Shown here piece after piece: positions 9,368 to 20,317 of a stretch of DNA of 45,744 nt. The DNA is taken from positions 1 to 45,744 of the forward strand of contig MSJI02000303.1 of NCBI GenBank assembly GCA_001931905.2, given 5' to 3'. Below the pieces are notes generated by a model that saw only the letters and a program-made list of their open reading frames with translations, was not told the DNA's origin and did no database searches. Each line of letters starts with the position of its first letter. Within the stretch, counting starts at the first letter, position 1. This DNA comes from Cladosporium sp. IMV 00045. Lineage: Eukaryota; Ascomycota; Dothideomycetes; Cladosporiales; Cladosporiaceae. The position numbers and the translations under genes are program-made.

Positions 9368-11902
9368 TCAGTCCACCTTGTTACTCTCGAGTCTCAACTT
9401 CTCAATCTCAGCAACCAACTGTCCCAAGCGCGCAGATTCCAAATCGACCGCCGAGCGCGAAAGGTCGACGACCCACTCAGCAGAAGCTTTGAAAGCCTCG
9501 CTCTCGCTGTCGGCTTTATTCTCATTGATCGCTTTGCTGGCTTTGTTGAAGTAATCGTGCGCCTCGGCGGGGAGTGGGACGGCCGAGCGCACGGCAGCCT
9601 GCTGAACTGCCAGTATGGCAAGGTTGACGACCGGTGTGCTCCTGCTCAAGTACGTTAGCGCTCGGATGGCGGTGAGGAATGCCATGTGCGCTGATGGGGA
9701 GTAGTCGGCGCTGGCGGGGGATGCGCGAGGCATGGCTTCGAATGTCACGGCGAGCATGGGAGAGGCGAGAAGGCAGTGGGTGGAAAGACCGCCATATAAG
9801 GCCTCGCGGCGGACCATGAGCTGGCGTAGTTGCAGGACGGCTGAAGTTGATGCGGTCCCCGCCGTTGTGGTTGTGAAATTGACTCCGTTTACGGAAGGCG
9901 ATTCGACGCCGCCGGTGAAGGGACGAAATAGTTCGAGAATGGCAAAATGGTACCATACACTTTGAAAATATCTCAGTCAGACAAAAGTCCGACAAGGGAG
10001 AGTATTTGGAGTTGCCCATGCACAAGCTGGGACTATTCGACACTTACTGCAAGATGATAAGTTGCTGCGAAGCGAACTCAGTAGAGCGAATGCTCGGCTT
10101 CAAGGCCTTCATCCAATCTAGAAATCTGCGATGCAGCCATGTGGATTCATTGTAGTAGGTCTCGGTGACACCGTTACTTTGATGCTTCCGGCGTAGCAAG
10201 TCAACATCGCGAACAAGACGGTTCAGCTGCGCACGCGCAAGAGCAAGCTCGTTGGTGTATGCGGGAACGATAGGTTGTAGTGAAGGCCAGGGTGACCAAG
10301 TGTCTGCCGGTATTTCGTAGTGTGGCACTGGTATCGGCGGTGCCGGTACTACCCAAATCTGCGATTTGGTTGTGATCTCGACGCATCTAGCTCCAGATTA
10401 GACGCAATATCCAATGAATACGTTGAAAGGTAATGCACTCACGTAACGTAGTCGAGCATGCTCCAGGCGACCGTTGCTCTTGTTCGACATTTCCAAGAAT
10501 CAGGGTCACCGTAGACTTCGTGGGTCAGTCGAGGGTCGTAAAGTCCCTTGCTCAGAAGCATCTTTTGTGCTATAATGATGATCTCTCTGCCAAGCTTATC
10601 CATCCCGGTGGTGCAGTAGATGGTACACATAATCGCTCCGGCACACGCAGTGGCTATACTGTTGTCGTCGTCGTCGATGGCCGCCTGCCAGAGGTATCGC
10701 GCTCGTTCCCATGCCTGAAGATGTACTGATGACAACTTGGGGTCGAAATATACATAGGATCTCTGGAGATTTTGTTAGCTGCAATGTCAGAGATTCGTTC
10801 AGTACTAAGACATACTGCCGCAACTGCTAAGACGGCGTATACAAGCAGCTTGGATGATAGATCGGACTGTTCGCCCGCTAGAGCGTTGCAGAAGTCGTCG
10901 ATGTTGAAAAGGCCCCACACCGGATGCTCCCACACGAAATAAGACGTGATGATTTTGCGAAAGTCAGCATCGTTCAGGAAGTTGATACCCCAATAAGCTG
11001 GTTTCGCTCGGTCAAGTCGGGGATCACTTTTCGAGACGGGGCGCTTTGAATATTTGTCTCGGATCGACGTCAGCATCGAGGTTGGTGTACGCGAGAGATT
11101 CGGCGCGCTCGGCATCTTTCTGATCATCTTGCGCCGATAGATACTCTCCGAACTGTGGCCGGACGTCGAACTGTACGAGGTGAGTCAGTTGATGTCTATC
11201 TCAACAATCAAAACTCCAGAGCGACTGATGCCAGGCTACTCAAGGTTGGAAGAAAAGCAAAGTAACTAGACCTACATACGGTTCGATAGGCAAGCTCCAC
11301 ATCCTATCAGCAGCCGCTTCTCGTGGATCTGGGTACGTGCTCGTGACCTCGGGACTGTCTTCGCGAGATACCGGTGTTACTTGTGGGCGGGTTTCTTCAT
11401 TGTGCCGTGGTAATGAACGGCCCATTTGAAGTGCCGAGGAGACACTCTCTGTTCTCAACTGCGCCAACACTTGTATGGCATCGTGGTCCGAAGAAGACTG
11501 TAGTATCTCGACCAAGTCATGCTCATCGGCACTCTGGGTCTGCAAGGCCTCGAACTTCCGTTTCAATGCTGGGAACGGGGCTTCGCCTGGCTCGTGGGAA
11601 TAGTGGCATTCGATCTGGTGTGATTCGCATTCCGAGCAGATTGGACGTCGGCCGCTGCACTTCACCCATGTCAGCAGGATTGCTCTTTGGCAGTCTGTCG
11701 GCCATTCGCCAAGTAGAGAGTCCATGGGAAAGCTCACTTTCGTCTTCCGACGACGACATGCTGCGAGTCGAGTACTTAGAACATGATAATCCTCGACAAA
11801 AGTATCTCGGCTGTGAAACTCACCGTCACAAGCAACAGAGATCTGCTCACGCTTCTTACCCGGGATCTGACGACTCGAATGTGCACGCTCCTTGGGTGCC
11901 AT
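9368..11902 (-). CDS. Zn2Cys6 fungal-specific transcription factor, intact copy (695 aa, 7 exons)
   Basis: Nuclear DNA-binding regulator of unknown targets. Exons deduced from splice sites and frame: 11902-11824, 11760-11738, 11659-11280, 11170-10816, 10762-10443, 10386-10048, 9959-9368. Introns are 63, 78, 109, 53, 56 and 88 nt, all GT-AG, and phases sum to one open frame. Two introns fall inside the zinc cluster. Spliced, it has cysteines 25, 28, 35, 42, 45 and 52, a perfect C-x2-C-x6-C-x6-C-x2-C-x6-C with the basic RRRKTK segment. The middle homology region follows (about 210-500), including LLVYAVLAVAA, HLQAWERARYLWQ and HVWYHFAILELFRPF, typical of the fungal-specific transcription factor domain. 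It lies downstream of, and in the same orientation as, the siderophore transporter; a regulatory link is only a guess. The B copy is truncated. Confidence 0.9.
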
Positions 11903-12517
11903 TTTCGACCGCAGCGGCCGACATGTAAATGTAAGAATTCGATGGCTTCGCTCTTTAAAATGGCCCGTCGGTCCTGCCTCCGAGGATGCGCAAATCGACT
12001 TCCTGCCCAGACCCTTACTGAATCATCGGTCTTCGTTCGACGGAAGTCGTAGCTCTAGCTCTTTAACCTCATTCCTTGCTCTTTGATGGGCAATAGAGAT
12101 CGGGTCTCGAGATGATGATATGGGATGCCTTTTTGGGGACGGCTTGTGCGACGTGGGAGCTGCAAGCGTAGGATGAGTGAAGGAAGCAGTCTAGCCTCGT
12201 AGTCTTTTAGCCGAAGCAATTAATAAATCGTAGTCGAGACCTCATAAGGCTGCGAATTCGTCTGAGTTTCCTCGCCGGCTTCTCCCGGGCCCCCACGCAA
12301 GATACCTCCAGACCCTTCATGCAAAAGGGACATACATGTGCAGCTCAAGAGCTACGAAAAGCGATCAGGCGTAGAAAAACAAGCTTGCTATTCGGACCCT
12401 CGTGTAATTATTTAATTATACTGCACATTTCCCCCCCATTCATATCCCGTCTTATCCATTCGGCGTCATCCTCTTGTCACATCAAAAGCTAATGCCAGAG
12501 CGATTCCAGATCGCTTT
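11903..12517. other. Promoter of Zn2Cys6 gene / 3' region of transporter
   Basis: Upstream region of the regulator on the minus strand and 3' UTR of the transporter. It aligns well with 22070-22762 near the regulator and poorly near the transporter. No supported gene. Confidence 0.6.
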
Positions 12518-12796
12518 TTAGAAGACGACACCCTTAGTCTGCTTGAGCTGCTTAACGTTGACGTTCTTGATCATGAACATGAAAATGAACATCAGAGCCG
12601 AAAACGCCACGCCAGCGGCAAGCATTCTGCTGTGTCCGTAGCCGTAAGCGTGCTGGATGGCGAGACGCTCCTCACTGCCAACAGGGAAGCTGAGCTGCGT
12701 GACCAAGTCTCCCATGATCAACATAGCATTCTCTTGTTGAGAGGCTGGGAGATAGCGCGCCAGAGCCGTGGGGAACACGTTCGTCCAGATGGCGCC
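12518..12796 (-). CDS. Siderophore transporter, C-terminal fragment (contig A end)
   Basis: Last 92 codons of the SIT-family transporter described at 22763-24758, from ISGAIWTNVFP to the stop. The gene is cut by the N gap, not by mutation. The fragment contains the last extracytoplasmic loop, the final membrane segment (MLAAGVAFSALMFIFMFMI) and the cytoplasmic tail ending KGVVF. Its gap-proximal 242 bases are identical to the start of contig C, which lacks precisely this 3' end. The two fragments are therefore probably one gene. Confidence 0.9.
   Translation of the reverse strand, partial: GAIWTNVFPTALARYLPASQQENAMLIMGDLVTQLSFPVGSEERLAIQHAYGYGHSRMLAAGVAFSALMFIFMFMIKNVNVKQLKQTKGVVF
12555..12796. 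repeat. 242-bp identical block, copy 1 (contig A end)
   Basis: Read base by base, this block is identical to 22800-23041 and 32134-32375. It begins immediately after an A/B mismatch at 12554 (A here, G at 22799). It ends exactly where B and C differ next (C at 23042, A at 32376). The contig end coincides with the end of the block. Confidence 0.97.
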
Positions 12797-12816
12797 NNNN
12801 NNNNNNNNNNNNNNNN
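12797..12816. other. Assembly gap (20 N)
   Basis: Twenty N bases joining the transporter on the left to the inside of CCR4 on the right. Open frames running through it are chimeric and should be ignored. Confidence 1.
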
Positions 12817-13037
12817 AAGTCATCGACTACGTCTGGTTCTCGTCCAACTCGCTGCAAGTCGCCGGCCTCCTCGGCGAGGTCGACACCGACTACATGAAGC
12901 GCGTCCCCGGCTTCCCCAACTACCACTTCCCCTCGGACCACTTGGCGCTCTGGGTTGAGTTTGTGGTCAAGAACAAGAAGGAGAGGAAGCAGGTCGAGGC
13001 GGATTTTGGGCCGGCAAGGAAGGGAAGCAGGCAGTAA
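12817..13037 (+). CDS. CCR4: CCR4 C-terminal fragment (contig B start)
   Basis: Homeolog of 1664-1884. The first two bases complete a codon, then VIDYVWFSSNSLQ runs to the same TAA stop. It carries the last catalytic Asp (IDYVW) and the terminal SDH histidine of the EEP domain; the rest is missing because the contig begins here. The first 49 bases equal 1664-1712 exactly, then the copies differ. It is not a pseudogene as far as visible. Confidence 0.93.
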
Positions 13038-14365
13038 GGGAGGGTAGGATGAAGGACGATTTTGTTGCAAGCTGGAAATGTGGAACACACGATCCTGGAG
13101 GGGAGGCGCTTTGCACGGCTTTTGATTTGGTTTGGAATTGGTTGGGTCGGCTTGACTCTTCTGCGTTTTGTGACTTGTGTCTCGGGGACTTGTTCTTTTG
13201 GTTGGTTGGTTTTTCTTCGGTGTGTGTTGTTAGTGTGTACAGTTCGATGAAGTTTTCGGGCTCTCTATCTCTCTCTCTCTTGATGGGTTTTCAACCCCTC
13301 ACTTCTTACTTTCTTCTTTCATCTTTCACTTTTTCTGTTCTCTTGTCTGTTCGTCTGCACGAGCAAAACTTTTGAACAATCGTTCGACCTTTTTCACTAC
13401 ACTCTTCTTCCTGCTGGTGTTTTCCCTAGTTCTCTCTTCAGGTTTGGGATGTCACCCTCACGCGACACGGTTTATCTTACAGGAAAGGATGCAACAAAGG
13501 ATATCAGGTGGAAAGGCAGGACTAAAATGACGACGTCGACGACGGGTCTAAGGGGCGCACTTGGCGGGATCTCGGGGATTTCATCTTTTCCTTTTTCTAG
13601 ATCATGGGAACGAATGCATTGAGCTGGAAGGGAAGGGAGACGGTTTGGCACACTCTATTGGGAAGGCTGGGAAGGGAGTGAATCAACGATTGTAAGGCTC
13701 GGTCGGCTGGTCTGCTGTGTTGTTGGTTTGGGTTGAGAGACGAGTGTTAAAGGGCATGTTTATCCTGCGTCTTGATGCTCTCCCGTAAACTGGCGTTTAG
13801 TGTGGTGTGCGATGTGCTATGTAGTAGGGCAAACGCGGTTTCCTTGTTCTATCTAGTCTCTCTTCGTTTCTCTTCTTCGCTTTTCGGTTGATGGTTATTG
13901 TTGCTATGGGTGGATTCGCTCTACTTCGACTGAATGTTCTTTGCAAGTTAGTGAGTGAATTAGTCAAACCTGATGAATGGAGAAGGTCAGGCTGGTAGTG
14001 GATCTGGGTTGGCTTTTTGTTGTGTTGTAGCTGATTTATTATTTTATTAGCCTAGCCTATGATGGCGTCTTTCATCACAACATGCAAGCCATTCTCTTTT
14101 CCTTCAGCTTCTTCTTATTGTCTTAGGTCTCACCTTTCCCTCAGGCGAACTGAATCGATTTGACATGGGCTCATCGTCAGTTGCGGGTGACAAGATGGTG
14201 ATATGATCGTTTGAAAAACATACCCATCTGAGGCTCGGCCTCGACTACGTATCAATACATTTGACAGAATCGATCGCTCAGAGTATACGCTCTACATCGA
14301 CGTGTAAAATTAAACATACATGATCCCCCTTCGAAACCTCTCTCCCGCAAACCTCTAGGAAAATA
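13038..14365. other. Convergent 3' spacer, homeolog of 1885-3133
   Basis: Holds the 3' UTRs of CCR4 and the Zn protein gene. It lacks the G-run/poly-T tract of the other copy and has a shorter CT repeat (about 13260-13280). No supported gene. Confidence 0.6.
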
Positions 14366-14791
14366 TCAATCCTGCTCCCCCTTCCCCTCCTCCTCGCCAC
14401 CCCCTCCATCCTGCCCCTCCCCACCATCACCACCACCAGCACCCCTAACCATCTTCCCTTTCAACCTTCTCGGAACCTTGGCACTAACACCCGCATGCTT
14501 ATTCTTCCACATCCCACCGTACCGATAGCCCTCCCTGCCCTTCTCCAAGTCCCCATCGATCACGCCGCCGCTGACACGCCGCCAGCACGCGCCGGGGCAG
14601 ACGAAGTGCCATGTTTTGGGGTCGAAGTGTTGAGGTTCTTCTTCTCCTGCTGCTGCTGTTTTGTTGCCTGGTGTAGAAGGAACAGGATCGATGCTCGCAG
14701 GGTCGATTTGGCAGCGCACCAGGACGTCGCGTGGCGTGGAGCAGAGGGTGCAGGGTTTGCGGTAGGATTCTGGGGGTTTTGGTTGAGGCAT
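14366..14791 (-). CDS. Small conserved Cys-rich protein, homeolog (141 aa)
   Basis: Second copy of the 137-residue protein at 3134-3547. All putative zinc ligands are kept (CTLC, VRCQ, WHFVCPGAC), as is the GGMWKNKHAGVSAK segment. The linker after PVPSTP and the Gly/Glu tail differ by whole-codon insertions and deletions, the pattern expected of a protein still under selection. Start and strand are the same. Function is unknown. Confidence 0.8.
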   Translation of the reverse strand: MPQPKPPESYRKPCTLCSTPRDVLVRCQIDPASIDPVPSTPGNKTAAAGEEEPQHFDPKTWHFVCPGACWRRVSGGVIDGDLEKGREGYRYGGMWKNKHAGVSAKVPRRLKGKMVRGAGGGDGGEGQDGGGGEEEGKGEQD

Positions 14792-15459
14792 TGTTCTTTT
14801 GTTTCTTTTTCTGTTGGTCGTTGAGGAGAATATGTCGTTTTTTGTTCTTTTTGTCGTCTCCTGTTTTCCTGTCGCCGATCTTCCGAGGTTGATGGGGAAA
14901 TTGATATATTTGATTTTTCGGTTTGCGCTTCAGTGGTTCGGTGGTGGCGGTCGAAAACGTCCTTCTGGGGCGTTTCTACTTGTATTCTTGCGTTTTGCTA
15001 TCGATTCCAGGAAGAAGAGTCTTTGCGTGATGCACCGAGTCTGTGTTGGCAATCTCCAGTCTCCAACATCTCCTATGATTTCTGCTCGAATGTTGTTGTT
15101 TGAAGTCGAAGTTTAGCAACTCAATGATGTCATCGATATCGACATTTTGATACATGCAGACATCTCACGTACATGTAAGTGTAAATGCAGGGAGGCAGGG
15201 AAACTCTGTCAAGCGTACAGGGTGGAGTGACGGAGACGGGCAAGAATTGAAATGATGCTAAGAGATCATGTAGTTGGTCGAAAATGCTCGGATCAAATTA
15301 GAATTCTTTGAAATATGCGAGAGTGAAATCGATCGTCTCGTGATCAAATGGGGACGAACCGAAGGAAAAGGTAGCCCCAGTCGCTAATGATGCAGCACCT
15401 TCGAACCCAATTGCGAAATCTCTCTTCGCGATGCCCTTCAAGAAAATGAAAATAGTCAT
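14792..15459. other. Spacer, homeolog of 3548-4277
   Basis: Promoter of the Zn protein gene and 3' UTR of SKT5 in the second homeolog. No supported gene. Confidence 0.55.
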
Positions 15460-18005
15460 CTACATCACCACACACTCGCCCTCCTGCTTGTGCGCAGGCA
15501 CGCCCATCTCCTCGAACGTCTTCGGACCTTTACCCGGCGGCGGCGGTTTGGAACTCGCAGCTGGTTTCGGGGTCGGCGTGGTAGGCTTGGAAGGAGGCAT
15601 AGGTGCGTCCGTAAGGGTGACCGGTTTGCGAGCGGGAGTCTCTGCGGGAGGCGGCCTTGAGCTCGGTCGTGAAGATGGCGCTGAAGCTCTTCCACCCATT
15701 GCTGCTGATGGTGCAGCTGAGGATCTGCTTGCCGAGTCGAAAGCGGGCATGGAAGGTGAGTTACCCATGGCGGGTGAGCCGGCTGCGCCAGGCGGTCGTG
15801 GGCCGTATTGGCGGGCGCGTCGATCGTCGCGGGGAGCGGAGAAGCCGATGTCTGCTTGTGGTGGCATGGGAGGTTTTGATTGAGGTGGCGGGACGGAAGC
15901 TGAAGGACCAGGGCGCTGTGCGCCATTGGGCACGCCGGGGGGACCGGAGAGGATGCGTTTGGCTGGAGGCGGAATCGGTCCTTGTCCGTAAGGGACGCGA
16001 GGGTCGTTTGGAGGCAATGTGGTTGCTGGACGCATTTGAGGTGCGCCGTTTGGAGGGTACCCAGATGGTGGATACGGCCGACCGCCGGGTGGCCCTTGTT
16101 GAGGAGGGTATTGAGGAATTGCTTGGGTCGAATGTGATCGAAGTTCAGGGTTGATTTGGAAAGCGCTGCTTGGCCTCATGTCTGGTTCCATAGCTGTAAC
16201 TGGACGAGACTGCTGAGAAGGGTTGAAGAAGCCACCCACGGGACCGGGACCTGGTCTCTGTTTAGGAGGGCCATCTTCGAGAGGGTACGGTGCGACTGAA
16301 GGTGCTCTGGGCGCTTGTGGAGGGCCGTCATCCATGGGATAAGGCGTAGTCAGATTAGGTGCAGACGGCATGCGAACAGAAGGCGCGTGTGCCAGTGGTG
16401 TTGAAGGGCTTTGGCTGTATACGGAGGCGTCGTCAAGTGGAGATCCTGCGATAGCAGATGGCTGTGGCTGTTGGAATCGCTCAGGGCGTCCACCTCTCTT
16501 TGAACCGTACATCGATGTAATTCTCTTGACGGTGATGTTCTCATGGTCCTTGCGTGAAAGAACTTGTTTCCTAGCAAGCGCTTCAATGCGACTCTTTGCA
16601 TCATCGTTGCCATGCTTCGCGGCCTTATCGTACCATTCTCGCGATTTCTCGAGGTTGACCAATACATACATTCCGATTTCGTGAAAATACCCGAGCGCGA
16701 ATTCTGCGGTGGCAAGGCCACTCTGAGCAGCTCGCTGGGCGTATGTGTAGCTCAGCTCTTCGTTCTTGGAGAAAATCCCATCAGAGCCCACCAAGAACCA
16801 TTTGCTCAATGCCATATCGGCTTCAGCCTCGCCTTGCTTCGAAGCCAGCGCGTTGTAGTGCACAGAAAGAGCTGGATTGAATTCGCAACCAAGAGAGCCG
16901 AGTTCGTAGGCCATGCCCATCTTAAGTTGTGCCTTTGCAAATTTAAGGTATGCGGCCTTTTCAATGTTGATTCGCGCGAGTCGCTCGTCGAATGGCAGGT
17001 AAGCGTCGGGTATGTCGACTTGCGGCAGCTGTCTTGCAAGTAACATTCCGTACACATATGCACCCTGCGCCGCATTTTCATCCGCAGTCTGAGCAGAATG
17101 CTTGATCAGATCGATCGCCCTCGCATAGTCCTGCGGCTGTCCATGCTGTCCGCGAAGGGTCATCATGCCTAGCCTGTAGCAAGACGCTGCATCGCCGGCA
17201 TCCACTCCTCGGTGGTAGTGCCTCAACGCCTTGACTGGATCGTTGTACGACTCGTAAAGCATACCGATCCTGTACTCTGCTCTGGCATATCCTCTGTCCG
17301 CCGCTCTTGAGTAGCACCTGAAAGCCTCTTTCTTGTCCTCCCTCTGTCCAAATCTTCCCCATTCTAGCCACATTCCTCGCAAGAACTCTGCTTTTGGGTG
17401 ATGCTGGTCCGCCAAAAAGGTGACGATATTCATGGCGTCGGATTTCAATTGGTGCTCGATACGTGGTGTTGACGACCTGGCCGATTGCGGCTTGATGATT
17501 GCATTGCGCTCCTCGTCGTCGGCGCAAACGCCAACATAGATCATAGCATCTGCAGCCCATGCAAGCTGCATCTCCGGGTCATTGGCGCCTAGCACCAAAG
17601 CACGTGCATTCTCCAAGGTGGCCTCGAGCTCCTCGTCCGATGGTGGTACATTTTGAGGCGGATTGATCAGCTTCGGGAAAGGCGACAGATGTGGAACATC
17701 TCTTGGACTGTTTAGCTGGGCGTAGTCGGGTGTTTGCTGGAAGGAGTCGCGGCTGTTGAGGTTCAGGTTTTGGAGGCCATGCTGGATATTGTTGGACATC
17801 TCGGGCATATGCCTTAAGGAAAGCTTTGGTCAGCAAGGGAGAACAGCGAACATTACTGCCTTTAGGGCAAACAGCATGAATCCAGACAGGCTGTAAAGTA
17901 CCTTTGAGGCTCTGGAGCAACCAGCTCGGGAGCTTGTGGTTGCCAGTAGTCGTCGCCCTGGCCCGGGATGAAGGTGGCGCTCATTCCTCGTCCGTGGCTA
18001 GCCAT
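15460..18005 (-). CDS. SKT5: SKT5/CHS4-like chitin synthase activator, homeolog (818 aa)
   Basis: Second copy of the gene at 4278-6823: chitin synthase III activator with Sel1 repeats, a Pro-rich tail and CVVM prenylation box. Exon 1 is 18005-17902 and exon 2 is 17812-15460; the intron is 89 nt in both copies. The acceptor here reads TTAAG rather than TTCAG, an A at the -3 position where a pyrimidine is normal, so splicing may be less efficient, but the frame is kept. About 15 amino acid differences from the other copy were counted, spread along the protein and clustered around the MYVLVNLEKSREWYDKAAK repeat. All repeats and the CAAX box are intact, so both copies look functional. Confidence 0.92.
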
Positions 18006-19426
18006 GTTGGTGATTGCTCGCTTGGAGTGAGGCGAGTTGGGGGAACTATATGATTAATGAGAGGTCGGTGGCTTGGCCGAAGTGTTTGCTTGAATCGGGC
18101 GGTGGATTTCTGGTCTTAAGCCAGGTGATCAGCGAATCACCAGACAGTCGGCAGCAAGCCCTAGCATGGAAGACGCCGGGAGTAGTGAGGAGAGGTGAAC
18201 GGTTTGATCATGGAAGATTTATTAGGATTATTATTAGGGTTTGTCCCATGTGGATGGGGGGATGAGGTCCGTGACGAGGCTGAGTTGACTATTGCTTGGA
18301 TTCTTGGAGACAGGCAGCGGTACAAGCGGCATCACACAGCAGAGCACAACACAAAGCACAGGCGGCCCCCGCAGTTAGTGCTTTGCCCAACAGTCGACGT
18401 GGTAGTGGCTTCGCGGTGACGACTGCTGATCCTCCCTCTCTAAACTTATCGCCTGGCCCGTGAACCTCACTTCATTCCTTCCCCTGACCCTGCCCACTTC
18501 CACCACCGTATTGACCGTATTATAACTCCAGTCTGGCGATCAGAATGTGGAATCGTCTCTCTCTGTCAAATTTTTGAGATTGGCTGACTATCATTGGGGT
18601 CAACAGGTGTACTTGTCTTGATCACAAATGCTCGAGCTGGGAGACTCAAGACTGATTTGATGAATACTCCATGGCAAATCGTATGCCAATTTGACAATAT
18701 TGGGGCCAGAAACCGACGACTTCGCGTTCGGATCCCGAGCTCGGGTATCGTGCACCTTTCATCTTTGCTCACGTCTTCTGTACGAGCTCTGTTGCTTGGA
18801 CGGACTGCGCTTTGTGCGATTGCTCTTAGTTCTTTTGCCTACTTCTCGGCACAGCCTTGTCACAGCGAAAGACTCGTCTCAGCAGAGCACAGGTGTCGAC
18901 GTGCAGTCTGCAGACTTCAAGCTTTGTCAAAAGAGGTCTGAGACACAGCTTTCTTTGCTTATGTCTTTATCACGCCTGGTTGTCTTTGTTATTGGGTATA
19001 GGATTGCCCTGGGGAAAGTTTTGACGGATCTCAGACATATTGACCATGGGACCAAAACATCAGGTAGAGGTGCAAATGCGAATTTGCGATCACATCCTCG
19101 AAAATTGGGTAGATCTCCCAAGAGCACCGGCAGACCCATGACCATCAACTGCAACCGATCTGATAACAATTCGTCGTGCGAAATACCAGTCGAACAATGG
19201 CTTTGTCATCGACGAACACATTCCCAAAGCGATTCGAACAAGACCATCAGTTCACCATACGATAGGAATTAAAGGCATTATACCATCCTGCCTGGTATCC
19301 TATACCTTATATCTTCCAAGATTACATAGTATATATCTCCCAGTGCCTCACGCAACTCCCCAACAACCCACTCAAACTCAACAAACACCCAACCGTTCCA
19401 TCCATCAAACAAAGAAGCCCCAAACA
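18006..19426. other. Divergent promoter region, homeolog of 6824-8312
   Basis: Upstream region shared by SKT5 and the chromo-like gene. It is shorter than the other copy mainly because it lacks the long poly-T tract. No supported gene. Confidence 0.55.
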
Positions 19427-20188
19427 ATGGCCTCAAACCCCAACCAACCCACTCCAACCCCCACCTCCCCCCTCCCCTCCCAAACCCACCAAACCCCCTC
19501 CCTCCGCCGTACCGCCAGCCTAGAAGCCGCCGAAGGCCTCATCCAACTCTCCAACTCCCTGCCCTCCCCCGCCGTCGCCTCAGAACCCACCCGCAGCATC
19601 CAAATCGCAGCCCAAGCCCTCATCAAACTCCTGCAATCGTCCTCCGACGAGCCCACCGCCTCCACTCCCGGCTACCACGCCATCGAAGCGATCATCGGCG
19701 AGCGTGTCTGCGCCGCCACGGGTCGTACGCAGTTCTGCGTGGCGTGGGCGGGCGAGTGGCCGGAGAGTGTCAAGCTTCAGTGGCTTGACGAGGGGGACTG
19801 TTTGGGGAGTGATATTGTGGCGTTTAGGACTCAGGTGGCGGAGTTGGAGGTTGCTGCTGGGGGGTTCGAGGAGGAGGAGGAGAAGTTGAGGGAGAGGCTT
19901 AGAGCGGTGGAGGAGAAGATGGCACTTGATCTTGCGCGTGTGAGGGAGGCTAGAGAGAGAAGCGTAAGTGCCTCGGACGAGACTGTTGATGTGACGATGG
20001 TGGATGCCGGTTCTGCTGCGAGTGGTCACGCTGACGGTGCGAACGCAGGAGCTGATGGCACTTCTGCCTCGGGCTTTAATGTTGACGGTATGGACTTGGG
20101 GATTGACGGCGTGCCGTCTATCGAAGTCCCGGAGGAAGATGCCGAGTACGAAGAGATATCGATGGAGGAGTGGATCAGTCTTGTTTAG
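19427..20188 (+). CDS. Putative chromo-like domain protein, homeolog (253 aa)
   Basis: Second copy of the gene at 8313-9074, same length. The chromo-like segment is kept (YHAIEAIIGERVC, GRTQFCVAWAG, LQWLDEGDC), as are the Glu/Arg coiled coil and the acidic SMEEWISLV end. Changes fall mainly in the Pro/Thr-rich N-terminus and the Ala/Gly/Asp linker after the coiled coil. The upstream frame is open but has no ATG, which fixes the start at MASNPNQPT in this copy and by analogy MSSTPTHPT in the other. The truncated regulator now ends only 130 bp away because of the deletion described there. Confidence 0.72.
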   Translation: MASNPNQPTPTPTSPLPSQTHQTPSLRRTASLEAAEGLIQLSNSLPSPAVASEPTRSIQIAAQALIKLLQSSSDEPTASTPGYHAIEAIIGERVCAATGRTQFCVAWAGEWPESVKLQWLDEGDCLGSDIVAFRTQVAELEVAAGGFEEEEEKLRERLRAVEEKMALDLARVREARERSVSASDETVDVTMVDAGSAASGHADGANAGADGTSASGFNVDGMDLGIDGVPSIEVPEEDAEYEEISMEEWISLV

Positions 20189-20317
20189 TGCGCTCATCTG
20201 GAGACGGTGGCGGATCGTGGTGAAAAGCTGTATTCGAGTGTTTAAAGATCTGGTAAGTGTCGTTTCACATGCAGTCATTTGATCTTTCTTTGTTTTGAAA
20301 CTAGAGCAGCCGTCATT

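Noticed and set aside
12518..13037. Open frames running through the N gap
   Set aside because: The Ns join two unrelated genes (transporter and CCR4); any fusion there is an artefact. The same holds for frames over 32114-32133.
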